Notes: a model not told the origin generated them from the sequence alone. 64,000 nt of DNA from Bin87 sp963665395 (GCA_963665395.2 OY762251.1:992001-1056000), one strand, 5' to 3'. Positions 1-8,452 are shown, counted from the first letter of the stretch. Numbers and translations are program-made.

Positions 1-1179
1 CTGTCTGGCCTGGCCACCAGCCGAACGCTGCGGGAAGCCTTTGACCCCCCCTACCGCGGGAAGCCCTTGGAATCTTTCACGGTCGGCGAAGGCGGCCTAG
101 CCGGACTGATGGAACAGGAATGTCTGACCTTTTCCATCGAAGCAGATTTGCAACTGTCTGACGCGGTAGTTAACGCGGTGAACCGGCAGGTGCGGGAAAT
201 GCGCCGGCCGGGAAATTCCGACCGTTCCGATGAAACCGGGAGCCGGTCGGCCGTCCGTGAGCGAAACCTGCGTTACCGGGTTGAGATTGAAATGCTGCCG
301 CGTTCCGGCATCCTTCGGGTAACTGATGAATACCTCGCGGCCTTGAACGCCAAAGGCGAAGTTTCCCGTAACCGCAGCCCGTTCATCGACCGGCAGGGCG
401 AAAAAATACGCTTGCGCCTGGAAGGGCAGGCGCATCCTACTGATTACGACCTCTACCTTGACCATACCATCCTTTCAATGCCCCATTACCCCCCGCATTA
501 TCCGCACCTTACAGCGGCGCGGTGGGAGTTGGGAAGTTGGATGTTTTTCTACTTTGAGCCGCGTGAGCGTATGCGAGCCGCTAATCCGGTCAAGGAGGTG
601 CACAGCATCGGGCTGATGGGGGAAGATTTGGCCGCGTTTCTCAACACCTTGCGGGCCTTGCGGCCCAAACAGTTTGAGGCAGTGGAAAAAGCGTTGCATA
701 TGCTGGTGCCTAACGTGACCGGAATTGAAATAGACATCAGTGACCTTGGCGAAGTAGAGCTACTCCTTAAAGAAGATGGAGTAGCGATACCCGCCCGCGT
801 TCTATCGGAAGGTACTTTGAGATTGCTGGGACTGCTGGCGCTCACCAGTTCTGACCAGCCGCCATCACTGGTGGGATTCGAAGAACCGGAAAATGGCGTC
901 CACCCGGGCCGAATAAGCCTGATCGCGGAACTGCTCAAGACACGTTCGATCATCGGTCAAAGTCAATACATCGTCACCACGCACTCGCCTATCTTGCCGG
1001 ATTTGCTGCCTAACGATTCATTGTTCGTAACCCGGCGCATCGACCGGCAATCACGCATTGATTCTTATTTAACTTGGGGCCCCCTGTGGCGACGGGACGA
1101 TATCGACACTGCGTTGGATGACCGCCAATCTACTTTGCCAGTCTCGAAGCGCATTTTGAGGGGCGACTTCGATGCGTAG
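1..1179 (+). CDS. AAA-family (RecF/OLD-like) ATPase, 5' end outside window
   Basis: The reading frame is open from base 1, so the N-terminus, including any Walker A motif, lies outside the window; the TTG at 67 is not a convincing start. The C-terminal half shows the ABC/SMC-type ATPase signature: SEGTLRLLGLL near residue 240, Walker B with D-loop in LVGFEEPENGVHPGR, and the switch His in TTHSP. This matches AAA_21-type ATPases that work with a nuclease or TOPRIM partner in anti-phage modules. The next gene overlaps its end (ATG at 1172, stop at 1177-1179), so the two were co-translated. Role in defence is inferred from family and pairing. Confidence 0.75.
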   Translation: MSGLATSRTLREAFDPPYRGKPLESFTVGEGGLAGLMEQECLTFSIEADLQLSDAVVNAVNRQVREMRRPGNSDRSDETGSRSAVRERNLRYRVEIEMLPRSGILRVTDEYLAALNAKGEVSRNRSPFIDRQGEKIRLRLEGQAHPTDYDLYLDHTILSMPHYPPHYPHLTAARWELGSWMFFYFEPRERMRAANPVKEVHSIGLMGEDLAAFLNTLRALRPKQFEAVEKALHMLVPNVTGIEIDISDLGEVELLLKEDGVAIPARVLSEGTLRLLGLLALTSSDQPPSLVGFEEPENGVHPGRISLIAELLKTRSIIGQSQYIVTTHSPILPDLLPNDSLFVTRRIDRQSRIDSYLTWGPLWRRDDIDTALDDRQSTLPVSKRILRGDFDA

Positions 1180-1749
1180 AGTATCCCTTTTCGTTGAGGA
1201 CGACGCTCATCAAAGATAATGGGCACGCTGGTGCAGCGGTTGGCCGGCGAGTTAGAGGTTCCTGTCCGGCTGGAATGGTTGAATTCGTCGGACGGCTACG
1301 GGGCGGTCGTTCGAGAGTTCGACGCCTACTTGCAAGACTTGGCCCAGCAGGGAGGGTATCCCGACTTAATAGTCGTCGCTACCGACGCCAATTGCAAAGG
1401 CTTCAACGAGCGGCCCAGAGAATTGGCGCGCCCCAATGTTCCGATTACAGTGATTCAAGCCATTCCCGACCCGCATATCGAACGTTGGCTGTTGCTTGAC
1501 GGCGAGGCGTTCCGCGACGTGGTTGGGCGCGGCTGTGACGCTCCGGACCAAAAATGCGAACGCCAACGTTATAAAACGCTGTTGATTAATGCCATTCGTG
1601 ATGCCGGCATAATGCCAATCCTCGGTGGCATTGAGTTTGCCGAAGACATCGTGCGGCGCATGAACATCGAACGCGCGATGCGTTCGGACAACTCACTTCG
1701 TCGTTTCATCTCGGAAATCCGCCAAACCTTTCAACAATGGCAGTCGTGA
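1172..1749 (+). pseudogene. TOPRIM-like partner of the ATPase, frameshifted
   Basis: ATG at 1172 overlaps the end of the ATPase gene and begins MRRVSLFVEDDAHQ, but reads into TAA at 1217-1219. The rest of the protein continues one frame over from about 1213 (KIMGTLVQRLAGE) to 1749. Restoring a single A in the AAA run at 1212-1214 joins the halves as VEDDAHQKIMGTLVQRL. The restored product of about 192 residues has an early acidic FVED and a later DLIVVATDAN, the spacing expected of a TOPRIM-like E...DxD site. It is probably the effector half of an ATPase plus TOPRIM-like module. The break may be a real mutation or a homopolymer error. Confidence 0.6.
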
Positions 1750-1779
1750 TTTTGCACATAGACATCCCGCCGCTACGGT

Positions 1780-2883
1780 TTATTTCAGGGTGATGAACTC
1801 CTGGCACACCCGGGCCGCGTCGTAGATTTCGCCGAGGTTGGCCGTCTCGCGGGTGGTGTGGAAGTCGCGGACGCCGATGCCCACGGGCAGGGCGGCGATG
1901 CCGTGCTCGAAGAACACGTTGGCGTCGGAGCCGCCGCCGGTGGTTTCCAGGGCCGGGGCGAGGCCGATGCTGCTCACGGCGCGGGAAATGTCGGCCAGAG
2001 CTGGATGATCGTCGGCCACGCTGTAGGCCCGGTACTGGCTCCAGATGTTCAGATCCAGCTGCGCCTTGGGATACATGGCGGCGGCCTGGTCAAAGGCGCG
2101 GCGGAACTCGGCGGTGTAGTTGTCCAGCTTGGCCTGGTTCCGGGAGCGCAGCTCGCCGTCCAGGTAGGCCCGCTCGGGGATGATGTTGCGCTTCAGGCCG
2201 CCCTCCAGCACGCCGATGTTGCTGGTGGTCTCGTGGTCGATGCGGCCCAGAGGCAGGCGGGTCAGGACGTTGGCGGCCACCAGCAGGGCCGAGACGCCGT
2301 TTTCCGGCTCCAGCCCGGCGTGGGCGGCGACGCCGGTGATGTGGCACTGGACGATGTTCTGGGCCGGCGCGCCGACACAGATGCGGCTGACCGCCCCCTC
2401 GCCGTCGAATACCATGCCGCTTTTCGCCTCCACCAGCGAGAAGTCCAGGTTGCGCGCCCCGTTGAGTCCGCCCTCCTCGGCGCGGGAGAACACCACCTGC
2501 ACCGGGCGCAGCCGGCCGCCGTCTTCCATGGCCGACGTGAGTCCTTCCAGCACGATGGCGATGCCGGCCTTGCAGTCGCCGCCGAGGATGGTGCTGCCGT
2601 CGGAACGCAATGTCTCGCCGTCGGCGTCCAGCATCGGCTTGATGCCCCGCCCCGGCTCCACGGTGTCCATGTGGGCGGACAGCATCACCGGCGCCTGGCT
2701 GGCGCTGCCGTCGGAACCGGCGAAAGTGGCAACCAGGTTGCCGTAGGCATCGTGCCGCACGACAGCGCCTAGGTCGGCGAGGACGCCGGAAAGATGGGCG
2801 TCAATAGCATCCTCCTCCCCGGTGGGGCTGTCGATCTTGATGAGGTCGATGAGAGTTTGGGTGAGGCGCTGTCGGTCGGGCAT
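1780..2883 (-). CDS. PepT-like M20 family metallopeptidase
   Basis: 367 residues, full length for the M20/M25/M40 group closest to PepT-like aminopeptidases. Zinc-site motifs are visible: SAHMDTV with H71 and D73, GGDCKAG with bridging D103, and SRAEEGG with catalytic E136 and ligand E137, followed by a dimerisation domain and the C-terminal GGGSDANVF/H region. The expected reaction is removal of N-terminal residues from small peptides in the cytoplasm. It stands alone between two defence-like modules and is transcribed away from the gene at 2969. The exact substrate cannot be read from the sequence. Confidence 0.85.
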   Translation of the reverse strand: MPDRQRLTQTLIDLIKIDSPTGEEDAIDAHLSGVLADLGAVVRHDAYGNLVATFAGSDGSASQAPVMLSAHMDTVEPGRGIKPMLDADGETLRSDGSTILGGDCKAGIAIVLEGLTSAMEDGGRLRPVQVVFSRAEEGGLNGARNLDFSLVEAKSGMVFDGEGAVSRICVGAPAQNIVQCHITGVAAHAGLEPENGVSALLVAANVLTRLPLGRIDHETTSNIGVLEGGLKRNIIPERAYLDGELRSRNQAKLDNYTAEFRRAFDQAAAMYPKAQLDLNIWSQYRAYSVADDHPALADISRAVSSIGLAPALETTGGGSDANVFFEHGIAALPVGIGVRDFHTTRETANLGEIYDAARVCQEFITLK

Positions 2884-2968
2884 GGGAACGGCTCCTGGAT
2901 GCGGTGCGGTGTGGTAGGATTATATCGCTGATTGGTTCAAAGCCAACCGCAGACAAAGGCGATTCCTC

Positions 2969-4375
2969 ATGCCTATCCGATCTTTACAGCTAACCAACGT
3001 AGGCCCATTCCGGCGCCGCCCGGACGGCAGCGGCTCCGACGGCATCAATCTGGAGTTTGATGCCAACGTGAACCTGTTCATCGGGCCGAACAACGTTGGG
3101 AAGTCCACGATACTGGAGATGATACACAGCCTGACAGGGCCTGATTTGAAAGTCGCCCTCGAGGACAAGACGCGGTACGGGATTTCGCGTCAACCTACTT
3201 CGCTAGCCATAGAGTGGGAAGACAGTCAGGGTAGGCGTCGGTATTTCCGGTTTCCTAAATTGTTCTCGCCGAGTTGGGGAGGATGGCTCTGCGCCGGAGG
3301 GGAGGATGATGTTCTCTTTGCCGTCGTGGACGGCAAAGAAGAATCGGGGCGCGAGGTCATGAGCCGATGGAATGACTTCATCAGAGAGCATGGTTACGTC
3401 GGTTACTACAACCCATTGCGACACGACAGGAAAAGTCAGTACCGGCCCATCGCGGTTGATGGCGAAGACGTGCACTTTACTGAGTTCAACTCTGACATCA
3501 GAATTCACGACAACTTCGTTCCAGAAATCGTTGAAGCTGATGGTGAAGCCTACTATGGCGAGGAAGGTATAGTTGGCGCGGACCATATCAAACTCGCGGA
3601 ACTGGCTGCCTTGCGCCATAGTGCGTCAAACATCGGCCGCGAGGTATTTGAAGATATTTCGTATATTATTGGGACTATCGTTGACGGATTTGTGGTCAAT
3701 CTTGCTAAAGGAGTGTATAGGGCTGACGACGAGGAGTTTGGCTACGTTTCGCAGACAATTGACGGTGAAGTTGAGATGGGCGAATTAAGCCATGGAACAA
3801 TTTCAGTCATTGAATGGTTGTCTTATTTCATGATAGGCATGGCGCGCTACTACCGCGGCGCGCCTGATTGGAAAGATCAGCCCGGCGTCTTCATCATAGA
3901 TGAAATCGACGCTCATCTGCATCCTTCCTGGCAGCGGCGCGTCATCCCCACGTTGCAGCGGCATTTCCCCAACGTGCAGATTTTCGCCAGCACCCACTCG
4001 CCGATGATGGTGGCCGGCTTGAAGAAAGGCCAGGTTCACCTGCTCAAACGAAATGAAACAACCGGAGCGGTGGAATGGTCGCGCAACGAGCGGGACATCA
4101 TTGGGTGGACGGCGGATGAGATTTACCGGACGTTCATGGGGATTGGCGATCCGACGGACGAGCGCACGGCGCGGCACGCCGAGGAACTGCGGAAGTTGCG
4201 GGAAAAGGACAGGCTGACACCGGAGGATGAGGTGCGGATGCAGGAGTTGCGGCGGCTGGTGAACGAGGACCTGCTGGCTGGTGGATGGCTCAAGGCGCAG
4301 GACGAACGCTTTGACGAGATGATGCGTCAGTTCATGGCCAACCGTATGTCCGATCTGTCTCAAGACGGGGCGTAG
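2969..4375 (+). CDS. Septu-like AAA ATPase (PtuA-like)
   Basis: 468 residues. Walker A GPNNVGKST lies at 39-47, Walker B VFIIDEIDAHLHPSW near 306-320, and the switch His in ASTHSP near 340-345. The opening, PIRSLQLTNVGPF, is typical of SMC/RecF-like defence ATPases. The C-terminal 60 residues are charged and probably coiled coil. It is followed after 5 bp by an HNH nuclease gene, the arrangement of Septu (PtuA-PtuB) and of retron-associated ATPase-HNH pairs; no reverse transcriptase or ncRNA-like stretch precedes it, which favours Septu. Function as an anti-phage sensor is inferred from family and context. Confidence 0.75.
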   Translation: MPIRSLQLTNVGPFRRRPDGSGSDGINLEFDANVNLFIGPNNVGKSTILEMIHSLTGPDLKVALEDKTRYGISRQPTSLAIEWEDSQGRRRYFRFPKLFSPSWGGWLCAGGEDDVLFAVVDGKEESGREVMSRWNDFIREHGYVGYYNPLRHDRKSQYRPIAVDGEDVHFTEFNSDIRIHDNFVPEIVEADGEAYYGEEGIVGADHIKLAELAALRHSASNIGREVFEDISYIIGTIVDGFVVNLAKGVYRADDEEFGYVSQTIDGEVEMGELSHGTISVIEWLSYFMIGMARYYRGAPDWKDQPGVFIIDEIDAHLHPSWQRRVIPTLQRHFPNVQIFASTHSPMMVAGLKKGQVHLLKRNETTGAVEWSRNERDIIGWTADEIYRTFMGIGDPTDERTARHAEELRKLREKDRLTPEDEVRMQELRRLVNEDLLAGGWLKAQDERFDEMMRQFMANRMSDLSQDGA

Positions 4376-4380
4376 CCGTC

Positions 4381-5055
4381 ATGCGTTGGGTAGATCGCGG
4401 ACCGGCTCCGTCCGGGGTAGCCCATTACGCCAGCACATATACCTACCTATGGGTGCGACACGCCGAGCAAGGGATCGGAGCCCGTCCCAACCAACACAAC
4501 TATTGGACCGTGTTTGCAGCTGACTTGCGAGAGCGGTTTCACGGCAAGTGCGGCTATTGCGAGCGTCGATGCAACAGCGAAGATGGCCTATTGGGTAGTC
4601 GGTCGCCGACTGTGGACCACTTCAGGCCGCTGAACCAATTCCCCAAACTGGCTTACGAATGGACGAACTGGATTTTCAGCTGCCGTCGCTGCAACGCGGA
4701 CCACAAAGGTGAGTTATGGCCGACATCGGGATATGTTGACCCTTGCGCTGAGGAAATCTCGGAACGCCCGGAACGATACTTCGACTACGATCACGATACG
4801 GGCGAGATAATTCCCAGAGCCGGTTTGCCGCAAGTCGCCCAGGACAAAGCCCGGCTCACGGCGGAAGACCTGGGATTGAACGAACGAGATCTGCGTTTCA
4901 GCCGGATCCAGTGGATCGAACGGCTGCGAGATGAACTGTCGCAAAGCGATGTATCCGAGTGGCTGACGATTGTTGACGGTTATACGGACGACGCCGGGGA
5001 ATACTGCGGCATTAGCAGGATGTTCCTGGCGCAGTACCAACAACCGGGCCGTTGA
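4381..5055 (+). CDS. HNH endonuclease (PtuB-like, TIGR02646 type)
   Basis: 224 residues. A zinc-bound HNH fold is clear: CGYC at C57/C60, a further Cys at 64, the catalytic pair in VDHFRP (D79-H80), then CRRCNADHKG with C101/C104, N105 and H108. The spacing and the YEWTNWIFSCRRCN segment match HNH proteins of Septu and retron systems. It starts 5 bp after the ATPase stop, so the two form one transcription unit. The family is thought to cleave nucleic acid when released by its ATPase partner; that is known for relatives and inferred here. Confidence 0.78.
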   Translation: MRWVDRGPAPSGVAHYASTYTYLWVRHAEQGIGARPNQHNYWTVFAADLRERFHGKCGYCERRCNSEDGLLGSRSPTVDHFRPLNQFPKLAYEWTNWIFSCRRCNADHKGELWPTSGYVDPCAEEISERPERYFDYDHDTGEIIPRAGLPQVAQDKARLTAEDLGLNERDLRFSRIQWIERLRDELSQSDVSEWLTIVDGYTDDAGEYCGISRMFLAQYQQPGR

Positions 5056-5091
5056 CACCACCCCCATCCCCCGCCCATAATCCCAACTACC

Positions 5092-5340
5092 ATGCAGTTT
5101 GACGTGCGATTATTTGCCCTGTACCGGGAGCGCGCCGGCGCCTCGCTGGTATCCGTCAATGTTCCCGACGGGGCCACGGTCGGCGACCTTACCGCCGCCG
5201 TGCGGGCCGACTACCCCCGTCTGGCGCCGCCGGAGGTGCGCATCGTCGTCGCGGTGAACGCCGAGTATGCCGATGACGACCAACTCCTGTACCCCGGCGA
5301 CGAGGTCTGCCTGATCCCCCCGGTTAGCGGAGGTTCCTGA
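5092..5340 (+). CDS. moaD: MoaD, molybdopterin synthase sulfur carrier
   Basis: 82-residue ubiquitin-like fold, LFALYRERAG near the N-terminus and LIPPVSGG at the C-terminus. MoaD carries sulfur as a C-terminal thiocarboxylate to MoaE for molybdopterin synthesis. The protein ends SGGS rather than GG: one serine follows the diglycine, so the tail would need trimming or tolerate an extra residue before adenylation. moaE follows after 3 bp. No other moa genes are in the window, although a molybdoenzyme elsewhere in the genome is implied. Confidence 0.85.
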   Translation: MQFDVRLFALYRERAGASLVSVNVPDGATVGDLTAAVRADYPRLAPPEVRIVVAVNAEYADDDQLLYPGDEVCLIPPVSGGS

Positions 5341-5343
5341 ACC

Positions 5344-5823
5344 ATGATTATTCTTACCGACGAACCCCTGGACCCGGTGGCGGTGACCGACGCGGTGCGG
5401 GCGGACGGCAACGGTGCGGTGGTGACGTTCCTGGGCACCACCCGCGACAACTTCGGCGGCAAGACCGTCACCCGGCTGGAATACGAAGCCTACGACGTCA
5501 TGGCCCTCAAGAAGCTGCACGAAGTCCGCGACAGCCTGCGCGCCGACTACGGCATCGAGGACATCGCCATCGCCCACCGCACGGGTCGGGTTGACGTCGG
5601 ACACATCAGCCTGGTGGTGGCCGTGGCGTCGCCGCACCGGGTGGCGGCTTTCGAGGCGTGCCACGAGGCGGTCAACCGGATTAAAACCATCGTGCCCATC
5701 TGGAAGAAGGAATGGTTCGCCGACGGCTCCCGCTGGGTAGCCTGTGAGGACCACGAATTCGCCGACGAGGCGGAACACACCCACGCTCACGCGGAACGGC
5801 ACGCGATGGCGGCGGGGAATTAG
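5344..5823 (+). CDS. moaE: MoaE, molybdopterin synthase catalytic subunit
   Basis: 159 residues with the family hallmarks VVTFLGTTRDNFGG, LEYEAYDVMA, IAHRTGRVDVG and the catalytic lysine region IVPIWKKEWFADG. It joins with MoaD to convert precursor Z into molybdopterin in the cytoplasm. It is co-transcribed with moaD. The C-terminal 20 residues are His-rich (HTHAHAERHA). Its stop codon TAG consists of the TA target site plus the first G of the adjacent MITE-like repeat at 5823, so the gene ends exactly where the element begins. Confidence 0.92.
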   Translation: MIILTDEPLDPVAVTDAVRADGNGAVVTFLGTTRDNFGGKTVTRLEYEAYDVMALKKLHEVRDSLRADYGIEDIAIAHRTGRVDVGHISLVVAVASPHRVAAFEACHEAVNRIKTIVPIWKKEWFADGSRWVACEDHEFADEAEHTHAHAERHAMAAGN

Positions 5824-5960
5824 GTTCTGTTGACGTTTTGAATTTGATCCGTCATTCCCGCGAAAGCGGGAATCCAGGACCTGAATCGGTGGATTATGGC
5901 CGAGAAGTCAAACGTCCAGCAGCCTCTGGATCCCGGCTTTCGCCGGAATGGCGGTTGATA
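5823..5960. repeat. MITE-like repeat, truncated copy of the 31883 element
   Basis: Begins GGTTCTGTTGAC right after TA at 5821-5822, then carries the hairpin CATTCCCGCGAAAGCGGG and, after a spacer, the related CCGGCTTTCGCCGG. The left end and hairpins match the element at 31883-32030, but the right terminal repeat (GTCAACAGAACC) is missing, so this copy is probably truncated before rimM. Confidence 0.6.
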
Positions 5961-5972
5961 GTGGACGGGGGT

Positions 5973-6578
5973 TCAGCGCAGGCCGTCGATGAGATGCACC
6001 AGCACCGTGCCTGACGCCAGATCGATTTCCTGCACCACCTGCTCAATCGCCGGCAGCAGTATCTCCCCGCCGGTATCCGACGCCACCACGTACACGTCGT
6101 TGCTGCCGGTTTCCAACACCTCCCGCACCGCTCCCAGGTTCTCGCCCTGGTCGGTGATGACGGTCAGCCCCACCAACTGGTAGTGGTAATACTCTCCCGG
6201 CGGCAGTTCGGGCGCCGAGTCGATGGGCGCGAGGATCCACTCGTCGGCCAGCCGTCGCGCCGCATAGGGATCATTCAACCCTTCCAGCCGGAGCAGGGCG
6301 TCCCCGTCGGGCAGATGGCGGCAAGAAATGACGGTATGAACTTTGCCGGCGACGGTCAACTCGCTGCCGGCAACAAACCGGGCCGGGTTGTCAGAATAGG
6401 AACGGATTCTGAGAGCGCCATCCAAGCCGTGGCTGCGAATGACGCGGCCCACTACGACGGCGTCGTCCGGCACCTCCGGGGCAACAATGGAGGCGTTCCG
6501 GCTGCGCGACGGAGCCGGCCTGAAGTAGCGCCTGGAGCGACGACGGCTAGACAATCTCCAGCACAGCCCGGGTGCCAT
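5973..6578 (-). CDS. rimM: RimM, 16S rRNA processing/ribosome maturation factor
   Basis: The longest reading is 201 residues; recognisable RimM begins near residue 40 (VVVGRVIRSHGLDGALRI) and includes GEYYHYQLVGL, the linker to the PRC-barrel domain (NDVYVV..GEILLPAI). RimM assists maturation of the 30S head together with S19. The first 35 residues are Arg/Ser-rich and overlap khpA by 32 bp, so the true start is probably later, for example the GTG at 6473. It is the last gene of a rpsP-khpA-rimM operon, the usual order. Confidence 0.85.
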   Translation of the reverse strand: MAPGLCWRLSSRRRSRRYFRPAPSRSRNASIVAPEVPDDAVVVGRVIRSHGLDGALRIRSYSDNPARFVAGSELTVAGKVHTVISCRHLPDGDALLRLEGLNDPYAARRLADEWILAPIDSAPELPPGEYYHYQLVGLTVITDQGENLGAVREVLETGSNDVYVVASDTGGEILLPAIEQVVQEIDLASGTVLVHLIDGLR

Positions 6579-6774
6579 CCTTGACCGCGGCTACCCGGAG
6601 CAGGACGCGCATGGCCTGAGCCACTCGTCCCTGCCGCCCGATCACCTTGCCTTTGTCTTCAGGGGCGACTTCAAGGCGTATTACTATCTGGTCGCCTTCG
6701 TCGGTCTCCGTGACCCGGACCGCTTCCGGGTTGGAGGTCAGCGACTGAGCGATGAACTCAATCAGCTCTTTCAT
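6547..6774 (-). CDS. khpA: KhpA-type KH-domain RNA-binding protein
   Basis: 75 residues, essentially one KH domain with the GxxG-containing loop GKVIGRQG at 42-49. Proteins of this family (KhpA/YlqC) bind RNA, usually as dimers, and lie between rpsP and rimM in many bacteria, as here. The start codon overlaps the rpsP end by 17 bp, indicating translational coupling. It acts in the cytoplasm; a KhpB partner is not in the window. Confidence 0.9.
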   Translation of the reverse strand: MKELIEFIAQSLTSNPEAVRVTETDEGDQIVIRLEVAPEDKGKVIGRQGRVAQAMRVLLRVAAVKDGTRAVLEIV

Positions 6775-7027
6775 CCGCGTGGACCTTGCTGAAAATGTCG
6801 TTGCGGTCGAAAATCCGGCGCACCGGGTCCGAGGGTTGAGCGCCTTTGCGCAGCCAGTCCACGGCCCGCGCCTCGTCGAGGGTTACGGCCGGCGGGTCCG
6901 CCATGGGGTCGTAGTGGCCGATGCCGTCAATGTAAGCGCCATCCCGGGGGTTGCGCTTTTCGGTGACGACGATTCGATAGTAGGGGCGGCCTTTTTTACC
7001 TACGCGCCGCAGGCGAATCCTTAGCAT
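6758..7027 (-). CDS. rpsP: 30S ribosomal protein bS16
   Basis: 89 residues starting MLRIRLRRVGKKGRPYYRIVV, the canonical bS16 N-terminus, with IDGIGHYDPMADPP and the C-terminal GAQPSDPVRRI. It is a primary 30S assembly protein. First gene of the operon with khpA and rimM; ffh, often nearby in other genomes, is absent. About 420 bp of non-coding DNA precede it. Confidence 0.95.
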   Translation of the reverse strand: MLRIRLRRVGKKGRPYYRIVVTEKRNPRDGAYIDGIGHYDPMADPPAVTLDEARAVDWLRKGAQPSDPVRRIFDRNDIFSKVHADERAD

Positions 7028-7449
7028 TTGATCTCCGTGTCGCTGTTGAAGGGAATAAAGGAACCGGATTTAGGTTAGGGTTTTCTGCCAAGTTTGTCAA
7101 ACGATTGACGGAACCTGAAAAGCCCAAATTCACCGCACCGCATCGGTGCGCGCCGGCAGCGTGCGGGGAGAGGGGGGTTAAAAGGGTATCGGGCCCAGAC
7201 TGGACCTTTGGCTTGTCGCCCGATAACTCCCAGAACCTCTGGGGCGACGGTAGACACTGGTCTGGGCCCGACTGACGGGCTAAATGCCGTTTTTTGAAAA
7301 GCGATGACGCTAAGAGGCGTTCACCCCGTCGTATCCAGACTGGTGCCTACCATCGCCCCAGCATGTTAAACTAGATTCCATTCGCAATCACCTCCTTTCT
7401 CAAAATTTCGCGCAAGCGCTTATGCACAATTTACAACCAGGATAGAGCC
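7028..7449. other. Divergent intergenic region between rpsP and fmt
   Basis: No gene supported by homology. On the minus strand there is an exceptionally strong Shine-Dalgarno, AGAAAGGAGGTGATT (7386-7400), followed by an ATG at 7381 opening a 23-codon ORF that ends at 7310. The rest has no recognisable RNA fold. It must contain the promoters of both rpsP and fmt. Confidence 0.5.
7310..7381 (-). CDS. Possible 23-residue leader peptide upstream of rpsP
   Basis: Minus-strand ORF starting MESSLTCWGDG and ending after 23 codons, preceded at 9-nt spacing by AGAAAGGAGGTGATT, fully complementary to a typical 16S 3' end. It lies about 280 bp upstream of rpsP in the same direction. The ribosome-binding site is the only evidence; the peptide resembles no family I know. 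It could be a leader peptide, a regulatory ribosome stand-by site, or coincidence. Confidence 0.3.
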   Translation of the reverse strand: MESSLTCWGDGRHQSGYDGVNAS

Positions 7450-8433
7450 TTGTCAACCCATCCAACAAGCGATTCTGGCGATTTGCGGACAGCGGATCAA
7501 CCGCTGCGCCTGGTGTTCATGGGTACGCCGCACTCCGCCGTACCAACGCTGGACGCCCTGGCGGCAAACCCGATGGTTGTCGTAGTCGCGGCCTACACTC
7601 CGCCGGACCGCCGGCAGGGCCGCGGCCGGACGTTTGCTCCTTCACCCGTCAAGCAGCGGGCGGAAGAACTGGGCCTCCCGGTAGAACAACCGGCAACGTT
7701 CCGCAACAGCGACGCAGTAGGGCGACTGGCCGACTATGCCCCGGACATCATCGTTGTTGCCGCCTACGGTCGGCTTCTGCCAACCGAAGTCCTGAATCTG
7801 CCCCGTTTCGGCTGCCTGAACCTGCATCCGTCGCTGCTGCCCCGGCACCGGGGGCCGTCGCCCGTGGCCGGCGCTATCCTGGCCGGCGACGACGCCACCG
7901 GGGTCACGGTAATGCTGCTGGACGAGGGAATGGACACCGGGCCGATCATCGCTCAACGCGCCCGTCCCGTCGGGCTGGAGGACGACGCCGAAACGCTGAC
8001 TGCCGAACTGTTCCGGGACGGCGCGGCCCTGCTGGACGAGGTAATGCCGGATTGGATTGCGGGTGCGGTTGCGGCGGTTCCGCAAGACGACGAGCAGGCA
8101 ACCTACACCTCGAAGCTGGAACGCGCGGACGGGATCGCCGATTGGACGCGGCCGGCGGAGTTTCTCTGCCGCCAGCAACGGGCCTACACGCCCTGGCCGG
8201 GGCTGCATACAAAGTGGGACGGCAAGGAAGTCAAACTGCTGGACGTTGCGCCGCTACCGGATGGATACGCCCGGCCTGCAATGGTAACTGCCACCGCTGG
8301 GGAACCAATCGCCGTCGGCTCCGGCGGCGGCCTGCTGGCCGTCCGTCGTTTGCAACTGGAAGGCCGTCGTCCCGCCGACGCGGCCGACTTCGTGCGTGGC
8401 TATCCGCAGTTTATAGGAGCGCGGCTGGGGTAA
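7450..8433 (+). CDS. fmt: Methionyl-tRNA formyltransferase
   Basis: 327 residues, normal length. The Rossmann start LRLVFMGTPHSAVPTLDAL, the formyl-transfer site around NLHPSLLPRHRG near 123-134, and the C-terminal OB-like domain (YTPWPGLHTKWDGKEVKLL) are all present. It formylates initiator Met-tRNA using 10-formyl-THF. The assigned start is TTG at 7450 with a weak AGGAT upstream; the conserved fold begins near residue 20, so a start a few codons later is possible. No def gene is adjacent. Confidence 0.93.
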   Translation: MSTHPTSDSGDLRTADQPLRLVFMGTPHSAVPTLDALAANPMVVVVAAYTPPDRRQGRGRTFAPSPVKQRAEELGLPVEQPATFRNSDAVGRLADYAPDIIVVAAYGRLLPTEVLNLPRFGCLNLHPSLLPRHRGPSPVAGAILAGDDATGVTVMLLDEGMDTGPIIAQRARPVGLEDDAETLTAELFRDGAALLDEVMPDWIAGAVAAVPQDDEQATYTSKLERADGIADWTRPAEFLCRQQRAYTPWPGLHTKWDGKEVKLLDVAPLPDGYARPAMVTATAGEPIAVGSGGGLLAVRRLQLEGRRPADAADFVRGYPQFIGARLG

Positions 8434-8452
8434 GCCTGAGCGTTCAGTTTTG

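Noticed and set aside
7075..7257. 60-codon minus-strand ORF upstream of rpsP
   Set aside because: No RBS and no family signature; composition matches the intergenic region.
7386..7400. Plus-strand AATCACCTCCTTTCT resembling the 3' end of 16S rRNA
   Set aside because: Only the terminal 15 bases match and no rRNA precedes them; on the other strand it is a Shine-Dalgarno sequence.
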